Source: Pseudomonadota bacterium (GTDB lineage: Bacteria > Pseudomonadota > Gammaproteobacteria > Xanthomonadales > Rhodanobacteraceae). Taken from it: 14,944 bases of DNA. The notes beneath the pieces are model-generated. The model was not told where the DNA came from, did no database searches, and was given only the letters and a program-made list of their open reading frames with translations. This document shows positions 1-7,971 of this stretch, piece by piece. Both the position numbers and the translations under genes were made by a program. Every line of letters begins with the position of its first letter. The first letter of the stretch is position 1. Location: the NCBI GenBank assembly GCA_021787175.1, contig JAJYMF010000423.1:1-14944 (forward strand), written 5' to 3'.

Positions 1-236
1 TTCCGATCTCTGGTGTTGCGCCGGCGCTACAGACTACGAAGGGAAATCGAGCGTCGATCCATGTTCGACGCGGTTTCGGCACTCACACAGTGGTGTAGAG
101 AGATCGATACAGCACAGCGCGTCGCGCATGCGAGACGGGAAGAGCCCATCGCGGTACGCCGAAGGGAGCGGCGACCACCGCAGACTCGACGGTCACGCCG
201 GTGCGCCGGACTGCCTGATACCAGTGTCCGCAGGGC
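1..236. other. Left edge, no supportable gene
   Basis: I see no recognisable gene here on either strand. A plus-strand open frame (13-240) exists, but its product is a low-complexity, Arg-rich 75-residue string with no motif, and its stop overlaps the stop of the convergent regulator gene. It is most likely a by-product of high GC. Bases 1-9 (TTCCGATCT) equal the 3' end of the Illumina TruSeq adapter, so the extreme left end may not be genomic. No terminator for the regulator gene was found here. Confidence 0.5.
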
Positions 237-1586
237 CTAGCCCAGGCTGACCTCGAGCTTCTTGCACAGGCGGTAGAGCGTCACTCGCGACACCTGCAGG
301 CGGCGCGCGCACTCGCTGACGTTGAAGCGCGTTTCCTGCAGGCAGCGCACGATGGTCTCGCGCTCGGCATGGGCACGCGCCTCGTCAAGAGACAACATGC
401 GCGCATCCTCGTGTTCGCCGTCCAGCTCGAGATCGGCGGGCCGGATCAGGCCGCTTTCGCACAGCACCACGGCACGTCGCACGCGGTTCATCAATTCGCG
501 TACGTTGCCGGGCCACGGATGCGCGCTCAGCGCACGCAGCGCGGCCAGGCTGTAACCGCGGATGCGAATGCCCAGTTCGCGCGCATAACGGTCGAGGAAA
601 TAGCGCGCAAGGTGCTCGACATCGCTGCCCCGCTCGCGCAGCGGCGGCATGCGCAGACGCAGCACGTTGAGTCGGTAGTACAGATCCTGCCGGAAGTGGC
701 CTTCCGCGACCGCTCGCTCCAGATCCACATGCGTCGCCGCAATCACGCGTGCGTCCACCTTGATCGACACATGACTGCCCACGCGCTCGATCGTGCCCTC
801 CTGCAGAAAGCGCAGCAGGTTGGCCTGCGCATCCAGCGGCAGATCACCGATCTCGTCGAGGAACACGGTGCCGCCCGCGGCGGCCTCGATGCGACCGATC
901 TTGCGTGCGGTGGCACCTGTAAAGGCGCCGCGCTCATGGCCGAACAGCTCCGAAGGCACCAGCTTCTCCGACAGCCCGCCGCAGTTGATGGCGATGAACG
1001 GTGCGTCCTTGCGCGGCGACAGCGCGTGCAGATTGCGGGCCGCGATTTCCTTGCCGGTCCCGGACTCGCCGGTGACCAGGATCGGCACGTCGATCGGCGC
1101 CAGCTTGCGCAGCTGCGTCAGGAGCGTGCGGATGGCGGGACTCTCGCCCACCATGCCGCCCAGTCCAAGTCCCGCCTGCGATTCGGCATCGACGCGCGGC
1201 CCCAGTTCGGACATGCCCCAGGCGTGCCCAAGCGCCGCCCGCAGACGCTCCACGTCCTGCGGAGCCGTGCAGAAATCGAAGAAGCTGCTGTAGATGACCT
1301 CCCGCAGCGCTGCGCTTTCGAGCGTTGCCGGTGCAACCTGCGCCAGCCATTCGACGTCGGCGTGACGGGCAATCAGCGCGGCCACGTCGCGCAGGCGCGC
1401 GGCATCGCCGTCACCGAGATCCACCAGAGCCACGCGCGCGCCGGCCTTGCGCAAGGCTGCGGGCACATGGGCCAGCGTGGATACGGGGATCCGTTGCCAG
1501 CCGCTGGCAAGCAGCGAGCTTTCCAGTTCCTCCGCCATGGTGCCGAAATGGATGAAGCTGCGTACCGCGATCGGAATCGTCGTCAT
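237..1586 (-). CDS. Sigma-54-dependent Fis-type activator with degenerate receiver (NtrC/VpsR-like)
   Basis: This 449-residue protein is an enhancer-binding activator that would use ATP hydrolysis to open sigma-54 RNA polymerase complexes. Residues 1-125 resemble a receiver domain. Asp56 (VALVDL) lies where the phosphorylated Asp usually is, but the N-terminal acidic pair is absent, so classical phosphorylation is doubtful. The AAA+ domain (about 145-385) is intact: Walker A GESGTGKE 173-180, the sigma-54 contact loop GAFTGA 220-225, Walker B VFLDEIGDL 241-249, and the RQDLYYRLNVL/PPLRER region 299-319. A Fis-type helix-turn-helix (about 421-442, NVSECARRLQVSRVTLYRL) ends the protein. A strong AAGGAG at 1594-1599 supports the ATG at 1586. 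The layout and odd receiver recall VpsR, a c-di-GMP-responsive regulator of exopolysaccharide genes; that subgroup is a guess. There is no adjacent kinase and no target gene is evident. Confidence 0.93.
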   Translation of the reverse strand: MTTIPIAVRSFIHFGTMAEELESSLLASGWQRIPVSTLAHVPAALRKAGARVALVDLGDGDAARLRDVAALIARHADVEWLAQVAPATLESAALREVIYSSFFDFCTAPQDVERLRAALGHAWGMSELGPRVDAESQAGLGLGGMVGESPAIRTLLTQLRKLAPIDVPILVTGESGTGKEIAARNLHALSPRKDAPFIAINCGGLSEKLVPSELFGHERGAFTGATARKIGRIEAAAGGTVFLDEIGDLPLDAQANLLRFLQEGTIERVGSHVSIKVDARVIAATHVDLERAVAEGHFRQDLYYRLNVLRLRMPPLRERGSDVEHLARYFLDRYARELGIRIRGYSLAALRALSAHPWPGNVRELMNRVRRAVVLCESGLIRPADLELDGEHEDARMLSLDEARAHAERETIVRCLQETRFNVSECARRLQVSRVTLYRLCKKLEVSLG

Positions 1587-1843
1587 CGCCCCACTCCTTA
1601 GTCATCGGGCCGCCGGCCGGCTGCGCCGCTCCGGACTGCGTGGCTCGGTGACGATCAGGCCAGTCCGCGCGTGTCCCTCGTTGCGATCCACCGGCCGTGT
1701 GGACTGAACCTGCCGGCGATCCGGAGTTGCCACTGCACGAGCCATACTGCCCCTGGAGTGTTTCAGATATATCACATTTCGTAATATTTGATGGAATTCC
1801 TCAACATACGCGCACGTATGGACAGAAGGAGGAGCTGCGTCCA
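1587..1843 (-). promoter_or_regulatory. AT-rich upstream region of the sigma-54 activator
   Basis: This stretch is gene-free and likely carries the promoter of the minus-strand activator gene. Bases about 1755-1805 are strikingly AT-rich for this genome (GATATATC, GTAATATTTG, GGAATTCC). Next to it is a perfect inverted repeat CATACG-CGCA-CGTATG at 1805-1820, a possible operator. I could not fix a convincing -35/-10 pair. The minus-strand open frame 1602-1862 has no motif and runs through the tRNA-Val terminator, so I do not call it. Confidence 0.4.
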
Positions 1844-1876
1844 AACGAAAACGGCACGCCATGGAAGGCGCGCCGT
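1844..1876 (-). terminator. Rho-independent terminator of tRNA-Val
   Basis: On the minus strand, ACGGCGCGCC, a six-base loop TTCCAT and GGCGTGCCGT form a 10-bp stem with one G-U pair. TTTTCGTTT follows directly. The hairpin starts 12 bases after the encoded CCA of tRNA-Val, which fits termination of that transcript. Confidence 0.85.
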
Positions 1877-1888
1877 CTGGAAATCATC

Positions 1889-1963
1889 TGGTGGGCGGTA
1901 CAGGGATCGAACCTGTGACCCCTTCCATGTCAAGGAAGTGCTCTACCGCTGAGCTAACCGCCC
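1889..1963 (-). tRNA. tRNA-Val (anticodon GAC)
   Basis: The minus strand folds as a cloverleaf. The acceptor stem is GGGCGGT/ACCGCCC, and discriminator A is followed by an encoded CCA at 1889-1891. The anticodon arm is CTTCC-TTGACAT-GGAAG, giving anticodon GAC, which reads GUC/GUU valine codons. The T arm contains GGTTCGATCCC. It is a single tRNA gene with its own promoter-like sequence upstream and a terminator downstream, divergent from the hydroxylase gene. Confidence 0.97.
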
Positions 1964-1976
1964 GAAACGGTCGGCA

Positions 1977-2006
1977 AGTCTAGCCGCTCGTCGGTCCGCA
2001 CAGCAA
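1977..2006 (-). promoter_or_regulatory. Putative sigma-70 promoter of tRNA-Val
   Basis: On the minus strand TTGCTG (2001-2006) and TAGACT (1977-1982) are separated by 18 bases. The -10 ends 13 bases before the mature tRNA 5' end. The -10 matches 4 of 6 consensus bases and the -35 starts with TTG. Position supports the call more than sequence strength does. Confidence 0.5.
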
Positions 2007-2034
2007 GCGCTTCTGCGCTTTCATCGGCTAAAAT
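2005..2034 (+). promoter_or_regulatory. Putative promoter/operator of the hydroxylase-sulfotransferase unit
   Basis: TAAAAT at 2029-2034 is a good -10 (5 of 6), placed 31 bases before the ATG at 2066. No consensus -35 is seen. Instead the -35 zone is occupied by a perfect inverted repeat AAGCGC-TTCT-GCGCTT (2005-2020), which could bind a regulator. It abuts the -35 of the divergent tRNA-Val promoter, so the two transcripts share this short control region. Confidence 0.4.
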
Positions 2035-2065
2035 CGCACGCGCTCCGCGCCGAGGCAAAGGCACC

Positions 2066-2716
2066 ATGTTTGCAGTACCGACCAGGGCACTCGATAAGGA
2101 CACACTGATCGGCGCCTGCACCCGTTTGAAGGTACGTGTGGACCTGCCGGGACTGCAGCGCGATGTCGCCGCGCTCCCCGTAGAGTATTGGGGAGGTCGC
2201 GGCGGACGTGTTGGTGTGCATTCCGCCGCCGAGGCCATCTTCCTGCGCGGCTACGCTCCCGCCGATGGCGAAAAACCGATCGAGGACCGAGAGGCACTTG
2301 GGCGGGTGCCGCGCATCGGTGCCTGGATCCATGAATGTATCCCCGCACCACCGATGCGCTGCCTGCTGGCCCGACTCAATCCGGGCGCGACCATAGCGCC
2401 ACATGTCGACCGCGCCGATTACTTCAGCCATACCGTGCGCATCCATGTGCCGATCTTTACGGACCCGGCCGTGCTCATGATATGCCGTGGTCGAGCCTTT
2501 CACATGCGGGAGGGTGAGGTGTGGGCACTCAACAATTCGAACCAGCACGCGGTCCTGCATGACGGGACACACGCACGCACGCATCTGATATGCGACTTTC
2601 TACCCACACCGGAATTGGAAAGACTGATCCTTTCGGGTGAACGCACTCTCGACGTGGACGTACCCGACCTCGCCGTGCGCCTTGATCGTCTTGCTGTTCA
2701 ATCCGCTGCGCGATGA
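2066..2716 (+). CDS. Aspartyl/asparaginyl beta-hydroxylase-family 2-oxoglutarate/Fe(II) oxygenase
   Basis: This 216-residue soluble protein resembles the Asp/Asn beta-hydroxylase family (Asp_Arg_Hydrox), cupin-fold oxygenases that hydroxylate peptides, free amino acids or lipids using Fe(II), O2 and 2-oxoglutarate. Visible motifs are HVD (His113, Asp115) after NPGATIAP, which are likely Fe ligands; HTVRIHVPI (122-130); EVWALNN with the distal His161 (NQHAVLHDG); and Arg171 (THARTHLICDF), the probable 2-oxoglutarate anchor. There is no signal peptide or membrane segment. It is shorter than LpxO/OlsC-type lipid hydroxylases and looks more like compact stand-alone members. Its stop overlaps the start of the sulfotransferase gene (ATGA), so the two are probably translationally coupled. 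The substrate is unknown. Confidence 0.88.
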   Translation: MFAVPTRALDKDTLIGACTRLKVRVDLPGLQRDVAALPVEYWGGRGGRVGVHSAAEAIFLRGYAPADGEKPIEDREALGRVPRIGAWIHECIPAPPMRCLLARLNPGATIAPHVDRADYFSHTVRIHVPIFTDPAVLMICRGRAFHMREGEVWALNNSNQHAVLHDGTHARTHLICDFLPTPELERLILSGERTLDVDVPDLAVRLDRLAVQSAAR

Positions 2717-3414
2717 TCGTTACCGATCGATTCGTCTTTCTGCACCTGCACAAATCGGGTGGCACATTCGTCAACAAGTTCCTGCAAACGTTCTTCCCCG
2801 ATGCGCGTCAGATCGGCTACCACCTTCCGCGCGCCTGCCTGCCCGCCTCCTGTGCCGCATTGCCGTTGCTCGGCAGCGTGCGCAATCCGTGGGACTACTA
2901 TGTGTCTTGGTATGCGTTCCAGTCCGCAATGCCGAATCCGAATCCGGTGTTCAGAGTGGCCAGCGCTGGCGGGCGGCTCGGATTTGCTGACTCCGTTCGC
3001 AACCTGCTGACACTCGGGGAGCAGCCGGCACTTTTGGATGCGGTGCGCGATGGTCTACCGGACACCTTCCCGAATCGCGGCATCAACCTCACCCGCAGTT
3101 GCCTGCAACCGCTCGCCGGCAGCCGGATCGGCTTCTACAGCTTCCTCTATCGCCGCATTTACGGCGAGGCCAACGACGTGCTCATGCTCGACATGCATGC
3201 CCTGCGCGACGGACTGCCCGTGCTGCTCGAGCAGACCGGCGTGCCGGCGACTCCGGCAATGCGCGATTATCTGAAGCACACCCCGGCCCTGAACTCAAGT
3301 GAGCACGGGCATTACGCCGATTACTACGATGCCGCCCTGCGTGCCCTGGTGGCCGAACGGGATGCCGGAGTAATCGCGCGCCACGGCTATGCATTCGAAA
3401 CCGCCGAAAACTGA
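2713..3414 (+). CDS. Small sulfotransferase-family protein
   Basis: This 233-residue protein carries the two PAPS-binding signatures of sulfotransferases. The 5'-phosphosulfate loop is HKSGGTFVNKF (13-23), after a beta strand FVFLHLH. The 3'-phosphate motif is VRNPWDYYVSWY (56-67), with Arg57 and Ser65 in the expected places. These enzymes move a sulfo group from PAPS to a hydroxyl or amine. The rest is not recognisable to subfamily. It lacks a signal peptide and transmembrane segment, so it should act in the cytosol. It begins inside the last codons of the hydroxylase gene (4-base overlap), suggesting a shared pathway, perhaps sulfation of a hydroxyl made by its neighbour. Its stop lies nine bases from the stop of convergent uvrB, with no obvious terminator between. 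Confidence 0.85.
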   Translation: MIVTDRFVFLHLHKSGGTFVNKFLQTFFPDARQIGYHLPRACLPASCAALPLLGSVRNPWDYYVSWYAFQSAMPNPNPVFRVASAGGRLGFADSVRNLLTLGEQPALLDAVRDGLPDTFPNRGINLTRSCLQPLAGSRIGFYSFLYRRIYGEANDVLMLDMHALRDGLPVLLEQTGVPATPAMRDYLKHTPALNSSEHGHYADYYDAALRALVAERDAGVIARHGYAFETAEN

Positions 3415-3423
3415 GCAGTAGCT

Positions 3424-5454
<2,031 letters not shown>

Positions 5455-5598
5455 GATGATCCCGTGGTGTCTGCCAAGTATAGGCGGCGCCCGACTACGC
5501 ACCGTGTAGGCACGTGCGCACAAAGCAAGATGTCGGCAACCGCTGCCGCACGCGTTCGGCATGGCGCAACCTTGGCTGCAGGCAATGGGGGGCACGCC
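5455..5598. promoter_or_regulatory. Divergent control region between uvrB and the pseudopilin gene
   Basis: On the minus strand TATACT (5477-5482, 5 of 6) is a likely -10 for uvrB, giving a leader of only about 15 bases; no good -35 is seen. I saw no E. coli-type LexA box (CTG-N10-CAG) and no Xanthomonas-type TTAGTA...TACTAA. For the plus-strand pseudopilin gene I see no clear promoter. A purine run GGGGGG (5587-5592) sits six bases before its ATG as a likely ribosome-binding site. Confidence 0.4.
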
Positions 5599-6159
5599 AT
5601 GCACCGGAAGACGACGATTGGCGCAACACTGATCGAGCTGCTGATGGCCGTGCTCGTGCTAGCCGTGCTGGGCACGCTGGCCGCCCCCGCCTTCGGCACC
5701 CTTCTCGAGCGCAGCCGAGTGCAGGCGGCCGACCAGGCTTTCGTGGCGGCCCTGCATTTCGCCCGTGAAGCCGCGGTGCGCAGCGGCGCGCGCACGCTGG
5801 TCTGCCCCAGCGTTGACGGTACGCATTGCATCGATGACGGCCACTGGGAAGCAGGCTGGGTCGTCGCCATTGATCGCGACCGCGACGGTCAACCGGACAC
5901 GGCACCCCTGTTGCGCGGCGATCACGATTCGACCAACCGGATTCCCCAAGGGGCGACGCGACTTCGCCTGCAATCCAGCGTCGGCCGCCCGCGCGTGGTG
6001 TTCCAGCCGGACGGCAGCGCGGGCGGCAGCAACGTCACGCTGCTGATCTGCAGGCCCGGCGGACAAAGCGGGCGCGGCATCGTGGTATCGAACTCGGGCC
6101 ACATTCGCCAGACGCGCCTGAGTACCGCTCAACTGCAGCGATGCCTGGCGGATGCCTGA
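5599..6159 (+). CDS. FimT/GspH-family type IV pseudopilin
   Basis: This 186-residue protein has a type III prepilin signal. A short leader MHRKTTIG is cut after Gly8, and ATLIELLMAVLVLAVLGTLAAP then forms the N-terminal helix, with Glu13 at the +5 position needed for assembly. Residue +1 is Ala, where Phe or Met is usual. The globular part (about 40-186) resembles the GspH/FimT domain, minor pseudopilins that prime type IV pili or type II secretion pseudopili; FimT has also been linked to DNA uptake. It contains Cys pairs (VCPSVDGTHC; ICRPGG and a C-terminal RC). ATG 5599 gives the normal short leader; an in-frame ATG at 5530 would add 23 residues. No other pilin gene is nearby, so it looks like an orphan. 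Confidence 0.88.
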   Translation: MHRKTTIGATLIELLMAVLVLAVLGTLAAPAFGTLLERSRVQAADQAFVAALHFAREAAVRSGARTLVCPSVDGTHCIDDGHWEAGWVVAIDRDRDGQPDTAPLLRGDHDSTNRIPQGATRLRLQSSVGRPRVVFQPDGSAGGSNVTLLICRPGGQSGRGIVVSNSGHIRQTRLSTAQLQRCLADA

Positions 6160-6220
6160 TCCACGAGGCTTTCGCGACGATGCGCGCGGCAGTCCCAGAC
6201 CGCCCTGAAGCCCGCCCACG

Positions 6221-6246
6221 AAAAAGCCCTGCATCGCTGCAGGGCT
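6221..6246 (-). terminator. Rho-independent terminator after tRNA-Asn
   Basis: On the minus strand AGCCCTGCA, loop GCGA and TGCAGGGCT form a perfect 9-bp stem followed by a T run. It begins nine bases beyond the encoded CCA of tRNA-Asn. On the plus strand no T run follows, so it is not expected to stop the pseudopilin transcript efficiently. Confidence 0.92.
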
Positions 6247-6255
6247 GGTCGACAC

Positions 6256-6332
6256 TGGCGCCCGAAGTAGGACTCGAACCTACGACCCCCTGATTAACAG
6301 TCAGGTGCTCTAACCGGCTGAGCTATTCGGGC
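6256..6332 (-). tRNA. tRNA-Asn (anticodon GTT)
   Basis: The minus strand gives a full cloverleaf with acceptor stem GCCCGAA/TTCGGGC, discriminator G and encoded CCA (6256-6258). The anticodon arm CCTGA-CTGTTAA-TCAGG places anticodon GTT (Asn, AAC/AAU), and the T arm has GGTTCGAGTCC. It follows ppnN on the same strand but has its own promoter-like sequence and a strong terminator. Confidence 0.97.
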
Positions 6333-6341
6333 GAGCCGCAT

Positions 6342-6370
6342 ATGCTCGCGGCAGCCCCGCGCGATGTCAA
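6342..6370 (-). promoter_or_regulatory. Putative sigma-70 promoter of tRNA-Asn
   Basis: A perfect TTGACA (6365-6370, minus strand) lies in the short gap between the ppnN stop and the tRNA. Seventeen bases further is GAGCAT (6342-6347), a weak -10 (3 of 6). Transcription would start about three bases before the mature tRNA 5' end. The perfect -35 and the position make an independent tRNA promoter likely. Confidence 0.55.
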
Positions 6371-6383
6371 GATGAAAGCGGCT

Positions 6384-7787
6384 TCAAGACACGCTGCGGA
6401 TGCGATAACAGGGCACGTAGGCATTGCCGCCCGGCAGCTTCATGCGCTGCTGCGCAACGAAGGCCTGCAGCAAGTCATCCAGCGCCTGCATGATCTGCGC
6501 ATCGCCGTCGATCGCGAACGGCCCCCGCGCCTCGATCGCACGCATGCCCTCTTCCTTGACGTTGCCGGCAACGATGCCGGAAAAAGCCCGCCGCAGGTCC
6601 GCCGCAAGCAGGTGCGGTGGGCGCTCGCGATGGATCTGCAGGGCAGCCATGGCGGCATGGGTCGGCACGAACGGCTGCTGGAACTCGAACGGAATCGCCA
6701 GCGTCCAGTTGAAAAAAAACGCGTCCTTGGTATCCAGGCGATGATTGCGCACGCGCTCCACGCCGCGCGCCATGGCCTTGGCCACCGCCGCGGGATCGTC
6801 GACGATGATCTGGTAGCGCGCCGCGACCGAATCGCCCAGCGCCAGCCTCAGGAAGCGGTCGATCTGCTCGAAATAGGCTGCCGATACCCGCGGCCCGGTG
6901 AAGATCAGCGGCAGCGGAATCGCGGCATTGTCGGGATGCAGCAGGATGCCGAGCAGGTAGAGGATCTCCTCGGCGGTACCCACGCCGCCGGGAAACACGA
7001 TGATGCCGTGCCCGACGCGCACGAACGCCTCCAGGCGTTTCTCGATGTCCGGCATGATCACCAGGTTGTTGACGATCGGATTGGGCGATTCGGCGGCGAT
7101 GATGCCGGGCTCGGTGATGCCGACATAGCGGTTGTGCTTGCGCCGCTGCTTGGCGTGGGCGATGGTCGCGCCCTTCATCGGCCCTTTCATCGCGCCCGGC
7201 CCGCAACCCGTGCAGATGTCAAAGCCGCGCAGTCCGAGCTGGTAGCCGACCTGCTTGGTGTAGTCGTACTCCTCGCGAGAAATCGAGTGCCCACCCCAGC
7301 ACACCACCAGGTTGGGATCGACGTGCGGGCGCAGGATGCGCGCGTTGCGCAGGATGTCGAACACAGCGTGGGTGATTCCGGATGAGTCGCCGAGATCGAA
7401 ACGCCCGGCGCTGATCTGGGCTGCAACATAGGCAACGTCGCGCACCACCGCCACCAGCAGCTCGTTGATGCCGCGGATGATCTGGCCTTCGACGAAGGCC
7501 TGCGCCGGGGCATGCACCAGTTCGATCTTGATGCCGCGATCCTGCTGCAGCACCTGGATGTCGAAATCCGGGTAGCGGTCGAGCAGCGAGCGTGGATCGT
7601 CCGCCTCGCTGCCCGAGGTCAGCACCGCCAGCGCGCAGCGCCGCAGCAGCGCGTGCAGGCCGGACTGGGTGGCGTCGCGCAACCGTGCGACCTCGTTGCG
7701 CGACAGTACGTCGAGGCCACCGGCCGGCGACACGCGCGCATTGACCGTGGCGGAAACGGCGCCGCGCAGAGGTCGGTAATCGTTCAT
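6384..7787 (-). CDS. ppnN: Nucleotide 5'-monophosphate nucleosidase PpnN (LOG family)
   Basis: PpnN hydrolyses purine and pyrimidine 5'-monophosphates to the free base and ribose 5-phosphate. In E. coli it is stimulated by (p)ppGpp and tunes nucleotide salvage during starvation. The 467-residue protein has the family's three parts: an N-terminal domain (about 20-145), the Rossmann-like LOG core with GCGPGAMKGPMKGA (194-207) and PGGVGTAEE (266-274), and a C-terminal domain containing DLRRAFSGIVAGNVKE. Large stretches agree with my memory of E. coli PpnN (NPIVNNLVIMPDIEKRLEAF, DDLLQAFVAQQRMKLPG). The start at 7787 adds a modest N-terminal extension over E. coli; no strong ribosome-binding site is visible, so the start could lie a few codons downstream. 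It is flanked by the tRNA-Asn promoter downstream and the TonB-receptor terminator upstream, so it is probably monocistronic. Confidence 0.97.
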   Translation of the reverse strand: MNDYRPLRGAVSATVNARVSPAGGLDVLSRNEVARLRDATQSGLHALLRRCALAVLTSGSEADDPRSLLDRYPDFDIQVLQQDRGIKIELVHAPAQAFVEGQIIRGINELLVAVVRDVAYVAAQISAGRFDLGDSSGITHAVFDILRNARILRPHVDPNLVVCWGGHSISREEYDYTKQVGYQLGLRGFDICTGCGPGAMKGPMKGATIAHAKQRRKHNRYVGITEPGIIAAESPNPIVNNLVIMPDIEKRLEAFVRVGHGIIVFPGGVGTAEEILYLLGILLHPDNAAIPLPLIFTGPRVSAAYFEQIDRFLRLALGDSVAARYQIIVDDPAAVAKAMARGVERVRNHRLDTKDAFFFNWTLAIPFEFQQPFVPTHAAMAALQIHRERPPHLLAADLRRAFSGIVAGNVKEEGMRAIEARGPFAIDGDAQIMQALDDLLQAFVAQQRMKLPGGNAYVPCYRIRSVS

Positions 7788-7876
7788 CGTCAGGCATTCT
7801 CCGTGCGTTCCATCCGCAGGATGTGTCGAGCCGAGGGAGGCCCCCCAACCGGAGCCACCGCGGCAGCCGATCCGGC

Positions 7877-7905
7877 AGCATCCGCGGCCGCACCGGCAGG
7901 GTCAA
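7877..7905 (-). promoter_or_regulatory. Weak candidate promoter of ppnN
   Basis: TTGACC (7900-7905, minus strand) and GATGCT (7877-7882) are spaced by 17 bases, about 90 bases before the ppnN start and just past the preceding terminator. The -10 matches only 3 of 6, so this is tentative. Confidence 0.3.
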
Positions 7906-7918
7906 GCGCCGGGCCGAC

Positions 7919-7946
7919 AAAAAAGCCGGCGCCCTGGGGCGCCGGC
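7919..7946 (-). terminator. Strong rho-independent terminator of the TonB-receptor gene
   Basis: On the minus strand GCCGGCGCCC and GGGCGCCGGC form a near-continuous GC stem (10 bp as written, with the innermost pairs opening to make the loop), followed by six T residues. A second inverted repeat, CTGATCC-N6-GGATCAG (7956-7975), overlaps the receptor stop codon just before it and may add stability. Confidence 0.93.
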
Positions 7947-7971
7947 CGATGCTGGCTGATCCGCGGCAGGA

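Noticed and set aside
169..180. 12-base match CGGCGACCACCG to the Illumina P5 sequence
   Set aside because: Flanking bases do not continue the adapter on either side, and such a GC-rich 12-mer can arise by chance in this genome.
13..240. Small plus-strand open frame at the left edge
   Set aside because: The product is Arg-rich and low-complexity, with no ribosome-binding site or motif, and its stop overlaps that of the convergent regulator.
369..1601. 410-codon plus-strand open frame opposite the sigma-54 activator
   Set aside because: The opposite strand shows complete AAA+ and Fis motifs and a strong ribosome-binding site; this frame shows none.
1710..1726. Sigma-54 promoter-like sequence TGGCTCGTGCAGTGGCA upstream of the activator (minus strand)
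   Set aside because: The GG and GC elements are 13 instead of 12 bases apart and the TTGC half is poor, so it fails the -24/-12 rule.
6160..6255. Terminator for the pseudopilin gene on the plus strand
   Set aside because: The only hairpin present is the tRNA-Asn terminator, which lacks a T run in the plus orientation.
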